From: Psychromarinibacter sediminicola
Lineage (GTDB): Bacteria > Pseudomonadota > Alphaproteobacteria > Rhodobacterales > Rhodobacteraceae
Direction: 5' to 3'
DNA: 64,000 nt
NCBI RefSeq assembly: GCF_029168335.1
Contig: NZ_JARGYC010000012.1
Span: forward strand, 17,820-81,819
Shown: piece by piece, positions 1-9,951 of the stretch
How positions within the stretch are numbered: position 1 is the stretch's first letter
How the letters are laid out: every line of letters begins with the position of its first letter
Translations under genes and position numbers: made by a program
The notes under the pieces: generated by a model
The model's input: the letters and a program-made list of their open reading frames with translations, nothing else
What the model was told of the DNA's origin: nothing
Databases searched by the model: none

Positions 1-1
1 C

Positions 2-220
2 TTCTCTTTGGAAGAAATCCGCCAGATTCTCGATCTTTACGATACCGAGCAGGGTGAGAAGGCCCAGCTGCAGCGCGCCTACGCGGCCGCCAAGGAGCGT
101 CTGGCCGACATGGAACGCCAGCGCGACGAGCTGGAAGAGACGATCGGCGAGTTGAAGGATCAGCTCGAATGGGGCGAGAAGGTGCTCGCGTCGTTCGACG
201 ACAAGACCGCCGCCGCCTGA
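2..220 (+). CDS. MerR-family transcriptional regulator, C-terminal part
   Basis: Only the last 72 residues are in the window; the DNA-binding head lies upstream. The visible part opens with [14 protein letters not shown], the typical start of the MerR dimerisation region, followed by a long heptad-rich coiled coil (about residues 10-60) and a short tail ending in AAA. MerR regulators with this kind of tail, with no cysteine metal site in the visible portion, are known next to acyl-CoA degradation genes in alphaproteobacteria. It lies 31 bp upstream of an acyl-CoA dehydrogenase in the same direction, so it is inferred to regulate the beta-oxidation operon that follows. The effector, perhaps an acyl-CoA, cannot be read from this fragment. 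Confidence 0.8.
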   Translation, partial: FSLEEIRQILDLYDTEQGEKAQLQRAYAAAKERLADMERQRDELEETIGELKDQLEWGEKVLASFDDKTAAA

Positions 221-251
221 CGAACCCGACGGCCCCTCGGGAGGAACGCGC

Positions 252-2030
252 ATGCCCAGCTACACGCCGCCGCTGAAGGACCAGCAATTCCTTCTGCACG
301 ACGTGCTGAAGGTGTCCGAGGCAGACATCGACGGCTATTCCGAACTCGACCGGCAATTCACCGGCGCGGTCCTGGAAGAGGCCGGCAAGCTCGCCGCCGA
401 AGTCCTTCAGCCGCTGAACGCGGTGGGCGACCGGCAGGGCTGCACGCTGGAAAACGGCGTTGTCCGCACGCCCGAGGGGTTCAAGGCGGCCTACGACCAG
501 CTGCGCGACGGCGGCTGGATGGGGCTGGACGCCGACCCGGACTATGGCGGGCAGGGCATGCCCTACCTGCTGTCCTCGGCGGTGGGCGAGATGTTCGTCT
601 CGGCCAACATGGCGTTCAACATGTACCAGGGCCTGACCCACGGCGCCTATTCGGCGATTCACGAACACGGCTCGGATCAGCAGAAGGCGACCTATCTGCC
701 CAACATGGTCGAGGGGAAATGGTCCGGCACCATGAACCTGACCGAGCCGCATTGCGGCACCGATCTCGGCCTGATCCGCACCAAGGCCGAGCCGCAGGAC
801 GACGGCACCTACCGCATCACCGGCCAGAAGATCTGGATCTCGGCCGGCGAGCACGACCTGTCGGAGAACATCATCCACCTGGTGCTGGCCAAGGCCCCCG
901 GCGGCGGCGAAGGCACCAAGGGCATCTCGCTGTTCATCGTGCCGAAATTCCTTGTGGGCGACGACGGCAGCCTCGGCGACCGCAACGCCGTCACCTGCGG
1001 CGGGCTCGAGGACAAGATGGGCATCCACGGCAACGCCACCTGCGTGATGAACTACGACGGCGCGACCGGGTATCTCGTGGGCGAGCTGCACAAGGGCATG
1101 CGGGCGATGTTCACCATGATGAACGAGGCCCGCATCGGCGTCGGCATCCAGGGGCTGTCGCAGGGCGCGGTGGCCTACCAGAACGCACTCGCCTTCGCGC
1201 AGGACCGGCTGCAGGGCCGCGACGTGACCGGCCCCAAGAACCCCGACGGCCCCGCCGACCCGATCATCGTGCACCCCGACGTGCGCCGGAACCTCATGGA
1301 CCAGAAGGCCTTCGTCGAGGGCGGCCGCGCCTTCATCTACTGGGGCGCGATGATGATCGACCGCGCCCGCCGCAACGGCGACGAAGAGGCCGAGGCGATG
1401 ATCTCGCTGCTGACCCCCGTCATCAAGGGCTTCCTGACCGACAAGGGGTTCCAGACGACGGTGCTGGCACAGCAGACGCTGGGCGGCTCGGGCTTCACCC
1501 GCGAATGGGGGATCGAGCAATTCGTCCGCGACGCCCGCATCACCATGATCTACGAGGGCACCAACGGCATCCAGTCGTTGGACCTCGTGGGCCGCAAGCT
1601 GGCGGCGAACCACGGCAAGACGGCGATGGCCTTCTTCGACATGGTCAAGGGCTACATCAAGGAGAACGAGGACCGCGTCGACCTCAAGGCCGACTTCCTC
1701 GACCCGCTGAAGGAGGCATCCAAGGCGCTGCAGGCCGCGGCGATGTACTTCATGCAGAACGGCGTGAAACAGCCCAACAACGCGCTCGCCGGCGCCTACG
1801 ACTTCATGCACCTCTTCGGCCATGTCTGCCTGGGCCTGATGTGGACCCGCATGGCCCGTGCCGCGCAGGATGCTCTGGACGCCGGCACCGGTGACGCAAC
1901 GTTTCACGAGGCAAAGCTCGCCACCGGCCGCTACTACATGGCAAGACAGCTCCCAGCCGCGGCCATGCACCTGGCGCGCATCCAGTCCGGCGCCGAAACC
2001 GTGATGGCGCTCGACGCGGAGGCGTTCTAG
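252..2030 (+). CDS. Acyl-CoA dehydrogenase with C-terminal extension (FadE/DmdC-like)
   Basis: A 592-residue flavoprotein predicted to oxidise an acyl-CoA to the 2-enoyl-CoA, the first step of beta-oxidation. It has the usual N-terminal helical, middle beta ([13 protein letters not shown], about residues 165-177) and C-terminal helical domains. The catalytic loop IYEGTNGIQ (about residue 435) keeps the Glu base. About 130 further residues form the extra C-terminal domain seen in long bacterial acyl-CoA dehydrogenases. This length class includes DmdC, the methylmercaptopropionyl-CoA dehydrogenase, but no other DMSP demethylation genes are nearby, so general fatty-acid oxidation is the safer reading. 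GGGAGGAACGCGC precedes the ATG as a ribosome binding site. It is the first complete gene of the operon. Confidence 0.93.
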   Translation: MPSYTPPLKDQQFLLHDVLKVSEADIDGYSELDRQFTGAVLEEAGKLAAEVLQPLNAVGDRQGCTLENGVVRTPEGFKAAYDQLRDGGWMGLDADPDYGGQGMPYLLSSAVGEMFVSANMAFNMYQGLTHGAYSAIHEHGSDQQKATYLPNMVEGKWSGTMNLTEPHCGTDLGLIRTKAEPQDDGTYRITGQKIWISAGEHDLSENIIHLVLAKAPGGGEGTKGISLFIVPKFLVGDDGSLGDRNAVTCGGLEDKMGIHGNATCVMNYDGATGYLVGELHKGMRAMFTMMNEARIGVGIQGLSQGAVAYQNALAFAQDRLQGRDVTGPKNPDGPADPIIVHPDVRRNLMDQKAFVEGGRAFIYWGAMMIDRARRNGDEEAEAMISLLTPVIKGFLTDKGFQTTVLAQQTLGGSGFTREWGIEQFVRDARITMIYEGTNGIQSLDLVGRKLAANHGKTAMAFFDMVKGYIKENEDRVDLKADFLDPLKEASKALQAAAMYFMQNGVKQPNNALAGAYDFMHLFGHVCLGLMWTRMARAAQDALDAGTGDATFHEAKLATGRYYMARQLPAAAMHLARIQSGAETVMALDAEAF

Positions 2031-2067
2031 GCTCCGGCAAGAGCGGCGGCACGACGACGGAGGAGAG

Positions 2068-2280
2068 ATGCCGAAACGCTTTCGCCTGACCCGCCGCTTC
2101 ACCGTCGGCATGACGGAAGACGCCTACCGCCGCCTGCGCCGCTTCGCGTCCGAGGCCGGGCTGGAGGAAGGCGAGGCGCTGTCCTTCCTGTTCGAGAATT
2201 TCGACAGCGTGACACGGTCCGACAACCTGACCGCCCGGCTCCGCCTGTTCACCGCGGAGCTGGACGAGCGCAAGAAATGA
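2068..2280 (+). CDS. Small basic protein, possible ribbon-helix-helix fold
   Basis: A 70-residue protein lying between two acyl-CoA dehydrogenase genes, with GGAGGAGAG in front of its ATG. The N-terminus is strongly basic ([32 protein letters not shown]). It reads as a short beta strand followed by two helices, the pattern of ribbon-helix-helix DNA-binding proteins: the strand would be [12 protein letters not shown] and the second helix [13 protein letters not shown]. Its stop codon overlaps a possible ATG of the next dehydrogenase (ATGA), so the two may be translationally coupled. I do not recognise a named family. A small accessory regulator of the operon is an inference only. Confidence 0.6.
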   Translation: MPKRFRLTRRFTVGMTEDAYRRLRRFASEAGLEEGEALSFLFENFDSVTRSDNLTARLRLFTAELDERKK

Positions 2281-3449
2281 CCGGGGGGACATCGGCCATG
2301 GCCGGATGGATGACCGACGAGCACCGGATGCTCGCCGAGATGACGCGCAAGTTCATCGCGGAGGAATGGAAGCCGCGCTTCGGCAAGTGGCGCGACCAGG
2401 GCGAGATGGACCGTTCGACCTGGACCGAGGCGGGCGCGCTGGGCCTGCTCTGCCCCTCGATCCCGGAGGAGTACGGCGGCGCCGGCGGCGATTTCGGCCA
2501 CGAGGCGGTGATCCTGATGGAAGGCACCCGCGCCAACCTTGCCTCCTGGGGCCACGGCATCCACTCGGGTATCGTGGCGCATTACCTGCTGGCCTACGGG
2601 ACCGAGGACCAGAAGAGCCACTGGCTGCCCAAGATGGTCTCGGGCGAGCTGGTCGGCGCGCTGGCGATGACGGAACCGGCCGCCGGATCGGACGTGCAGG
2701 CGATCAAGACCAAGGCCGTGCGCGAGGGCAACGCCTACAGGCTCTCGGGCCAGAAGGTGTTCATCACCAACGGCCAGCACGCCAACCTGGTCGTCGTGGC
2801 CGCCAAGACCGACCCGTCGCAGGGCGCCAAGGGCATCTCGCTGGTTGTGGTGGAAACCGACGGCGCCGAGGGCTTCTCGCGCGGCCGCAACCTCGACAAG
2901 ATCGGCTGCCACGCGGCGGACACGTCGGAGCTTTTCTTCGACAACGTGGAGGTGCCGCCCGAGAACATCCTGGGCCAGGAGGAAGGCCGCGGCTTCTACC
3001 AGATGATGGAGCAGCTGCCGCAGGAGCGCCTGATCATCGGCTGCACCGCGATGGGCGCGATCGACGGCGCGCTGGAGCGCACCATGGCCTACTGCCGCGA
3101 CCGCCAGGCCTTCGGCGGCCCGATCATGCAATTCCAGAACACGCGCTTCAAGCTGGCCGAATGCACCACCAAGGCGGCCGTCTCCCGCGCCTTCCTCGAC
3201 GACTGCATCGCCGAGCACCTCGAGGGCCGGCTGACGGTGGAAAAGGCCGCGATGGCCAAGCTTTGGCTTTCCGAGGCCCAGGGCGCGATCCTCGACGAAT
3301 GCGTCCAGCTTTTCGGCGGCTACGGCTACATGACCGAATACGAGATCGGCGAGATGTGGGCCGACGCCCGCATCCAGCGCATCTACGGCGGCACCAACGA
3401 GATCATGAAGGAACTGATCGCCCGTGGCTTCGCCGAGGCAAGATCATGA
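2277..3449 (+). CDS. Acyl-CoA dehydrogenase, LCAD/IVD-like
   Basis: A second acyl-CoA dehydrogenase of normal length (about 380-390 residues). It has the FAD/substrate motifs [12 protein letters not shown] and a C-terminal [15 protein letters not shown]. That last loop has Gly where short-chain enzymes keep the catalytic Glu. Instead LPQERLIIG supplies a Glu at the helix position used by long-chain and isovaleryl-CoA dehydrogenases, so a long or branched acyl-CoA substrate is plausible. The start is uncertain: ATG 2277 overlaps the preceding stop, while ATG 2298 has GGGGGGA eight bases upstream and may be the real one; 2310 is a third option. It is part of the beta-oxidation operon, though the next gene follows only after a 253-bp gap holding an inverted-repeat element. 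Confidence 0.92.
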   Translation: MTGGTSAMAGWMTDEHRMLAEMTRKFIAEEWKPRFGKWRDQGEMDRSTWTEAGALGLLCPSIPEEYGGAGGDFGHEAVILMEGTRANLASWGHGIHSGIVAHYLLAYGTEDQKSHWLPKMVSGELVGALAMTEPAAGSDVQAIKTKAVREGNAYRLSGQKVFITNGQHANLVVVAAKTDPSQGAKGISLVVVETDGAEGFSRGRNLDKIGCHAADTSELFFDNVEVPPENILGQEEGRGFYQMMEQLPQERLIIGCTAMGAIDGALERTMAYCRDRQAFGGPIMQFQNTRFKLAECTTKAAVSRAFLDDCIAEHLEGRLTVEKAAMAKLWLSEAQGAILDECVQLFGGYGYMTEYEIGEMWADARIQRIYGGTNEIMKELIARGFAEARS

Positions 3450-3476
3450 GCGATGCGCGGGTTGCCGGACCGGGAT

Positions 3477-3660
3477 TTGCGTATTTGGAACGAGAAGAAA
3501 CCTGCACTGGGACTCCGTACCACCGCCCCAAGCTGTTGAGGCGGCTGGAATACTCTTGCGGTCAACGGATCGCCAGCCTGTACGGCATCTCCCGAATTGA
3601 CGTGTTAACGTTAATCACCCGTTACAGACATCACGTCTTCTTCTCGTTCCAAATACGCAA
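3477..3660. repeat. 184-bp element bounded by 23-bp perfect inverted repeats
   Basis: The gap between the acyl-CoA dehydrogenase and the GST gene holds a left arm at 3477-3499 (TTGCGTATTTGGAACGAGAA, then GAA) and its exact reverse complement at 3638-3660. The arms enclose 138 bp with no open reading frame of note. The arms belong to the short motif family (core CTTCTTCTCGTT plus AAATACGC) found in several other gaps of this window. A structure of this size with perfect terminal repeats is MITE-like, or it could form a long cruciform or RNA stem between the two genes. The core also holds an AT-richer stretch around 3597-3630 that could contain the GST promoter. Confidence 0.75.
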
Positions 3661-3702
3661 CTCCGGCGCCCGACAGAGGCGCGACACAGGAAGGTTGAGC
3701 GC

Positions 3703-4338
3703 ATGACCATCAAACTCCACTGCTTCGGCGAATCCGGCAACGCCTACAAGGCGGCGCTGGCGCTGGACCTCTCCGGACTCGACTGGGAGCCGGTCTTCGT
3801 CGACTTCTTCAACGGCGAAACCCGGACGACCGAGTACCGCACCGAGATCAACCCGATGGGCGAGGCGCCGGTCATGGTCGACGGCGACCTGAAGATCACC
3901 CAGTCCGGCGCGATCCAGCAATACGTCACCGACAGGACCGGAAAGCATGGCGGCGCAGGCGACGCCAAGTACGAGGTGCTGCGCTGGGTGCTGTGGGACA
4001 ACCACAAGTTGTCCAGCATGGCCGGCATGACCCGCTTCCTGATGAACTTCCTGCCCGAGGAGAAGCGCCCGACCGAGGTGATCCCGTTCCTGCAGGGCCG
4101 CCTGAAGACCGCCTACCAGGTGCTCGACGGGCATCTGAAGGGCCGCGACTGGATCGTCGGCGACGGCCCGACCAACGCCGATTTCTCCTGCTGCGGCTAC
4201 CTGTTCTATCCCGAGCCCTTCGGCTTCGACCGCGCCGACTGGCCGGAGATCGACCGCTGGCTGTCGAACGTCCAGGCGCTCGACGGCTGGAAGCACCCCT
4301 ATGACCTGATGCCCGGCAACCCCTCGGACCGGGCCTGA
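3703..4338 (+). CDS. Glutathione S-transferase family protein
   Basis: A 211-residue protein with the N-terminal thioredoxin-like GST domain (about residues 1-80). It begins MTIKLHCFGESGNAYKAALAL and contains the cis-Pro segment GEAPVMVDGDLKITQSGAI, where the SGAI motif normally binds the gamma-glutamyl group. A helical C-terminal domain (about 90-205) follows. A conjugating or reducing role with glutathione in the cytoplasm is expected, but the substrate cannot be predicted. It sits inside the beta-oxidation operon, 15 bp before the thiolase gene and probably co-transcribed with it, so it may deal with reactive enoyl or aldehyde products. AGGAAGG precedes the ATG. Confidence 0.9.
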   Translation: MTIKLHCFGESGNAYKAALALDLSGLDWEPVFVDFFNGETRTTEYRTEINPMGEAPVMVDGDLKITQSGAIQQYVTDRTGKHGGAGDAKYEVLRWVLWDNHKLSSMAGMTRFLMNFLPEEKRPTEVIPFLQGRLKTAYQVLDGHLKGRDWIVGDGPTNADFSCCGYLFYPEPFGFDRADWPEIDRWLSNVQALDGWKHPYDLMPGNPSDRA

Positions 4339-4353
4339 CACGAAAGACGCGAC

Positions 4354-5562
<1,209 letters not shown>

Positions 5563-5583
5563 GACACTGGAAGGAGCGACCGC

Positions 5584-6078
5584 ATGCCCCTGATCGACCC
5601 CGACAGCCTGCCCGTCCGCACCGGCACGATCTATCCGCCGCCGCTCGACCGCGAAGTCGCCGGGCGCAGCTCCATCCGGCTGGGCCAGGCCGGCGGGCTG
5701 ACCCAGTTCGGCGTCAACATCGTGATCCTGGCGCCGGGTGCGAAGTCCTCGATCCGCCACTGGCACGAGAACGAGGACGAGTTCGTCATGGCCCTGGAGG
5801 GTGAGCTGACGCTGGTGACCGATGCCGGCGAGACGCCCCTGCCCCCGGGCCAGTGCGCCGCCTTCCCCGCCGGCGACCCGGACGCGCACCACCTCATCAA
5901 CCGCTCGGACGCCGAGGCGCGGTTCCTCGTCATCGGCAGCAAGGCCGCGCGCGAGGTCGCGCATTATCCCGATTACGGGCTGAAGGTCGCCATCGCGGAC
6001 GGCAGCGTCGCCTTCACCCACGCGGACGGACGCCCCTATGACGGAGAGCCGCCCGAAACACCCCGGACAAAGGGCTGA
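5584..6078 (+). CDS. Cupin-domain protein
   Basis: A 164-residue single-domain cupin. The two conserved cupin motifs are visible: SIRHWHENEDEFVMALEGEL (about residues 58-77), with the two His and Glu metal ligands, and PAGDPDAHHLINRSD (about 98-112), with the later His. It therefore probably binds a divalent metal or a small ligand. It has no signal peptide and is cytoplasmic. It sits between the thiolase and the bifunctional FadJ-type enzyme with gaps of 21 and 3 bp, so it is clearly co-transcribed with beta-oxidation genes. No enzyme activity can be assigned from sequence. A sensor or an isomerase acting on an acyl intermediate are possibilities only. Confidence 0.85.
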   Translation: MPLIDPDSLPVRTGTIYPPPLDREVAGRSSIRLGQAGGLTQFGVNIVILAPGAKSSIRHWHENEDEFVMALEGELTLVTDAGETPLPPGQCAAFPAGDPDAHHLINRSDAEARFLVIGSKAAREVAHYPDYGLKVAIADGSVAFTHADGRPYDGEPPETPRTKG

Positions 6079-6081
6079 GAC

Positions 6082-8286
6082 ATGGCCGATTTCCACTACA
6101 CCACCGAGGACGGCGTCGCCGTCATCACCTGGGACCAGCCGGGCAAGTCGATGAACGTGCTGACCTTCGAGGCGCTGCGCGAGCTGGACGCCCATATCGA
6201 CACCGCGCTGGCCGACGACGCCGTGAAGGGCATCGTCATCACCTCCGGCAAACAGGGCAGCTTCGCGGGCGGCATGGACCTCAACGTGCTGGCCCAGCTC
6301 AAGGGCAGCGCCGGCGACGACCCCGCCCGCGGCATCTTCGAGGGGCTGATGCAGATGCACGGCGTCCTCCGCAAGATTGAGCGCGCCGGCATGGACCCGA
6401 AGACGCTGAAGGGCGCGAAGCCCACGGCCTGCGCCCTGCCCGGGACGACCATGGGCATCGGCTTCGAGATCGCGCTGTCCTGTCACCGCATCTTCGCCGC
6501 CGAAGCGCCCAAGGCGAAGATCGGCCTGCCCGAAATCCTGGTGGGCCTGTTCCCCGGCGCCGGCGGCACCACGCGGCTGGTGCGCAAGCTGGGCGCGATG
6601 GGCGCCTCGCCCTACCTGCTCGAAGGCAAGACGCTGGAGCCGAAAAAGGCCAAGGGCGCCGGGCTGGTCGACGAGGTGACGGACACCGACGAGCTGATGC
6701 AGAAGGCGAAGGCGTGGGTGCTGAGCGCCAGCGACGCCGACTGCGTCAAGCCGTGGGATCAGAAGGGCTACAAGATGCCCGGCGGCGCGCCCTATCACCC
6801 GGCGGGCTTCATGACGTATGTCGGCGCCTCCGCCATGGTCAATGGCCGGACCAAGGGCGTCTACCCCGCCGCCAAGGCGCTGCTCTCGGCCGTCTACGAG
6901 GGCGCGCTGGTGCCCTTCGACACCGCGCTGAAGATCGAGGCGCGCTGGTTCACCCATGTGATGATGAACCCGGTGGCCGAGGCGATGATCCGCTCGCTCT
7001 TCATCAACAAGGGCGCGCTCGAAAAGGGCGCGAACCGGCCCGATCAGCCCGACCAGCGGGTGAAGAAGCTCGGCGTCCTGGGCGCCGGGATGATGGGCGC
7101 GGGGATCACGCTGGTCTCGGCCCAGGCGGGCATCGAGGTGGTGCTGATCGACCAGAGCCAGGAGGCCGCCGACAAAGGCAAGGCCCATACCGCCGGCTTC
7201 ATGGACAAGGGCATCCAGCGCAAGAAGACCACGCCGGAGCAGAAAGAGGCCGCGCTGGACCGCATCACCGCCACCACCGACTATGCCGCGCTGGAGGGCT
7301 GCGACCTGGTCATCGAGGCCGTCTTCGAGGATCCCAAGATCAAGGCCGAGGTGACGAAGCAGGCCGAGGCCGCCATCGGCCCCGACTGCATTTTCGCGAC
7401 CAACACCTCCACCCTGCCGATCACCGATCTCGCGAAGGCGTCCGAACGGCCCGAGCAGTTCATCGGCATCCACTTCTTCTCGCCGGTCGAGAAGATGAAC
7501 CTGGTGGAGATCATCAAGGGCAAGGCCACCGGCGACCGGGCCGTGGCCAAGGCGCTCGACTTCGTGCGGCAAATCCGCAAGACGCCCATCGTCGTCAACG
7601 ACGCCCGCTTCTTCTACGCCAACCGCTGCATCATCCCCTATATCAACGAAGGCATCCGCATGGTCGCCGAAGGGGTCGAACCGGCGCTGGTGGAGAACGC
7701 GGCCAAGCTCGTCGGCATGCCGCTGGGGCCGCTGCAGCTGGTGGACGAGACCTCCATCGACCTCGGCGCCAAGATCGCCCGCGCGACCAAGGCGGCGATC
7801 GGCAGCGACTATCCCGACGAGGCCGTCGACGCGGTGCTGTTCTGGATGGAGGGCGAGGGCCGGCTGGGCCGCAAGGCCAACGCCGGGTTCTACGACTACG
7901 ACGACAAGGGCAAGCGCACCGGCCTGTCCGGCACGGTCAGGGCGCAGTACCCCGCCAAAGCGGATCAGCCCGAGGTGACGGAGGTACAGCACCGCCTGCT
8001 GATGGCCCAGGTGCTGGAGGCCGTGCGCGCGCTGGAAGACGGCGTGCTGATGGACATCCGCGAGGGCGACGTGGGCGCGATCCTCGGCTGGGGCTTCGCG
8101 CCGTGGTCCGGCGGGCCGTTCTCGTGGCTGGACATGATCGGTGCCGCCCGAGCCGTCGATATCTGCGAGGGGCTGGAGGCAGATCACGGCACCCGGTTCA
8201 GGGCACCGGACCTTCTACGCGACATCGCGGCCCGGGACGACAGCTTTTACGCCCGCTTCGGCCCTCAGGCGAAAGCGGCAGCGTAA
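6082..8286 (+). CDS. Bifunctional enoyl-CoA hydratase / 3-hydroxyacyl-CoA dehydrogenase (FadJ-like)
   Basis: A 734-residue multifunctional enzyme catalysing hydration of enoyl-CoA and NAD-dependent oxidation of 3-hydroxyacyl-CoA. Residues 1 to about 300 form the crotonase domain, with both catalytic Glu in GFEIALSCH and GLPEILVGLFPGAGGT. A Rossmann NAD site LGVLGAGMMGAG lies near residue 330, followed by the dehydrogenase segment (IEAVFED, TNTSTLPIT, GIHFFSPVEKM). Two C-terminal dehydrogenase domains follow (PLGPLQLVDE; LGRKANAGFYDY). Together with the thiolase it would form the alpha2beta2-type beta-oxidation complex. Its last 22 bp overlap the 3' end of the convergent Hint-domain gene. Confidence 0.95.
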   Translation: MADFHYTTEDGVAVITWDQPGKSMNVLTFEALRELDAHIDTALADDAVKGIVITSGKQGSFAGGMDLNVLAQLKGSAGDDPARGIFEGLMQMHGVLRKIERAGMDPKTLKGAKPTACALPGTTMGIGFEIALSCHRIFAAEAPKAKIGLPEILVGLFPGAGGTTRLVRKLGAMGASPYLLEGKTLEPKKAKGAGLVDEVTDTDELMQKAKAWVLSASDADCVKPWDQKGYKMPGGAPYHPAGFMTYVGASAMVNGRTKGVYPAAKALLSAVYEGALVPFDTALKIEARWFTHVMMNPVAEAMIRSLFINKGALEKGANRPDQPDQRVKKLGVLGAGMMGAGITLVSAQAGIEVVLIDQSQEAADKGKAHTAGFMDKGIQRKKTTPEQKEAALDRITATTDYAALEGCDLVIEAVFEDPKIKAEVTKQAEAAIGPDCIFATNTSTLPITDLAKASERPEQFIGIHFFSPVEKMNLVEIIKGKATGDRAVAKALDFVRQIRKTPIVVNDARFFYANRCIIPYINEGIRMVAEGVEPALVENAAKLVGMPLGPLQLVDETSIDLGAKIARATKAAIGSDYPDEAVDAVLFWMEGEGRLGRKANAGFYDYDDKGKRTGLSGTVRAQYPAKADQPEVTEVQHRLLMAQVLEAVRALEDGVLMDIREGDVGAILGWGFAPWSGGPFSWLDMIGAARAVDICEGLEADHGTRFRAPDLLRDIAARDDSFYARFGPQAKAAA

Positions 8287-9002
8287 GCCTCTGTGCCGTG
8301 GGCGGCGGTCCATCCGCCGCCGTCCACCGAATCTTCGTCTTCGAGGCACTCGATCAGGAAGGCCGCCTCGCCCGCATCCAGGCAGCGGTAGCCTTCGCGC
8401 ATGTCGCCGGCCAGCAGCGCCTCGATCGACATCATCCGGTCGGCGGCGCAATGGGCCAGCGCGCCCTCGCCGGCAAACACCACCTCGTCCTGTTCGAAAT
8501 GCAGCATCACCGCCTCGACGGCGCCGCGCGGCGGCACCCGCGCGATCCCGCGGAACCCGTCCAGATCGGCCCCGGTCACCAGCGCGAACGGATCGCCATA
8601 GAGAACCTCGGCCGTGTCGGATTCCAGCATCACCGCCTGATCCGGCAGGAGCGTCATCGGCGCCGCATTGCCCAGCGCACCGGCCGGAACGTGAAGCGGC
8701 CAGGCCGCGCGCGGGATCTGCCTCGCCTCCGACACCGCCTCCGACACCGCCTCCGACCAGGCGATCGCCTTGGTGATGCGGGTCACCTTCTGCATCCCGC
8801 GGTCGAAGGTCAGCACCAGATCGCCCCGTGCGATCGCCTCGACCGGGCGCCAGCCCATCGCCGTCGCCACCAGCGTGCCGGCCTGAAGCCCCGAGGCCAG
8901 CTCCGGCGTCACCGCCCGTCCGGCCGCGCCCCGTCCGCCGCCGGTCTCCTGCCGGTGTGCGCGGGTCTCGTCGCCGAACAACAGACTTCCCAGTCCAAAC
9001 AT
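8265..9002 (-). CDS. Hint-domain protein
   Basis: A 245-residue protein with a Hint (hedgehog/intein) module: GLQAGTLVATAMGWRPVEAI and ARGDLVLTFDRG (about residues 38-70) match the start of the Hint domain family common in Rhodobacteraceae. A later segment, LLPDQAVMLES, matches its middle. The usual nucleophilic Cys at the Hint start is absent here (the position reads GTLVAT), so self-splicing is unlikely. The N-terminal 35 residues are polar and low-complexity. In alphaproteobacteria such domains are usually attached to secreted calcium-binding proteins; here the domain stands almost alone. It is transcribed towards the FadJ-type gene and overlaps its 3' end by 22 bp. Confidence 0.8.
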   Translation of the reverse strand: MFGLGSLLFGDETRAHRQETGGGRGAAGRAVTPELASGLQAGTLVATAMGWRPVEAIARGDLVLTFDRGMQKVTRITKAIAWSEAVSEAVSEARQIPRAAWPLHVPAGALGNAAPMTLLPDQAVMLESDTAEVLYGDPFALVTGADLDGFRGIARVPPRGAVEAVMLHFEQDEVVFAGEGALAHCAADRMMSIEALLAGDMREGYRCLDAGEAAFLIECLEDEDSVDGGGWTAAHGTEAYAAAFA

Positions 9003-9188
9003 CTACCGCTCTCCAGTCCATGCTCTGGCCTATGCGTTGGCCTTGTCATTTGGACCGCTCGATGTCTCCGAGTCCGCGCGACGGGCGTGCCGTAATTTCG
9101 GCCCGATTGAGTTAACTTTGTGGCGCTTTTTCGCCCGAACCATGAATGGGTCGGATTCGGCCCGATCTTCTCCGACCCGGAAACGGAC

Positions 9189-9839
9189 CTATCCAAAACG
9201 ATAGCCGAACCGCGCGATATCCCGGGCGCAGAGCTCCGCCACGAGCTCTGCGAGCGAGTCGTCGTAGTAGATCCGGTAATCCTCGGCCCGCCGCGATTCG
9301 TTCAGACGCGGGATTCGGTCCAGCCGGAACCCCAAATGCGACTCGACCGCGGCAAGATCGTGGTCGAGACGCTCCAGCCGGACGAAGGCCCTGCACCGCT
9401 CGCGCCCCGCCGCGTCGGTCACGTAGGCGCCATAGTCCTGCGCGCCCACGGCCGCCCGCGTCTGCGGATGCCGCAGGAAATCCGCGAAGTCGGTCCGCCG
9501 CGCCAGCGCCACCGCCGGGTGGTCGAAGCCCTGAACCCGCAGCCAGTGGTAATAGCTCACCATCCGGTCCCAGGGGTTGCGCACCAGCGTGAAGACGAAC
9601 ATCCCGTCCAGCTCGTCGCCCGAGACCAGCCCGTCGATATCCGCCAGCGTCGAATGCTTCCACAGCCGCCCGCGCGTCTCCACCCCGCGCAGCCGCCGCC
9701 GTCGCCGCTTGGCCTTGGGCGTGTCGCCGATCAGGATGTCGTCCTTCATCGCCCGCGCCTCCAGCGCCAGGGACAACGCCGTGCCGCCGGTCTTGGGAAC
9801 ATGAACGTAGATATAGCGCCGCCCGCGCGAGATGATCAT
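9189..9839 (-). CDS. Sulfotransferase family 2 domain protein
   Basis: A 216-residue protein predicted to transfer sulfate from PAPS. The N-terminal YIYVHVPKTGGTALSLALE (about residues 9-27) is the 5'-phosphosulfate-binding loop, and LVRNPWDRMVSYYHW (about 84-98) is the 3'-phosphate-binding motif with its Arg and Ser. A basic patch KAKRRRRRLR occurs near residue 43. The acceptor is unknown: members of this family sulfate carbohydrates or peptides, or act in capsule and Nod-like modification. It is a single gene, divergent from the acyl-CoA synthetase downstream on the other strand, and no polysaccharide genes lie nearby. The ATG at 9839 is the first codon of the conserved strand. Confidence 0.82.
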   Translation of the reverse strand: MIISRGRRYIYVHVPKTGGTALSLALEARAMKDDILIGDTPKAKRRRRRLRGVETRGRLWKHSTLADIDGLVSGDELDGMFVFTLVRNPWDRMVSYYHWLRVQGFDHPAVALARRTDFADFLRHPQTRAAVGAQDYGAYVTDAAGRERCRAFVRLERLDHDLAAVESHLGFRLDRIPRLNESRRAEDYRIYYDDSLAELVAELCARDIARFGYRFG

Positions 9840-9951
9840 GGACCGCCCATAGCAGATTACCCGCGCCCCCGGAACGGGCGCTTTGCCCCTTCAAGCCGGC
9901 GCCCCGGCCCCCTATCCTCGCCGCAAGGACATCACCGGGGAGGAGCAACCG

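Noticed and set aside
6714..9095. A 793-residue + strand frame overlapping the FadJ-type gene
   Set aside because: It is the +2 shadow of the FadJ-type frame, extended by chance into the antisense of the Hint gene; Arg/Gly-rich with no motifs.
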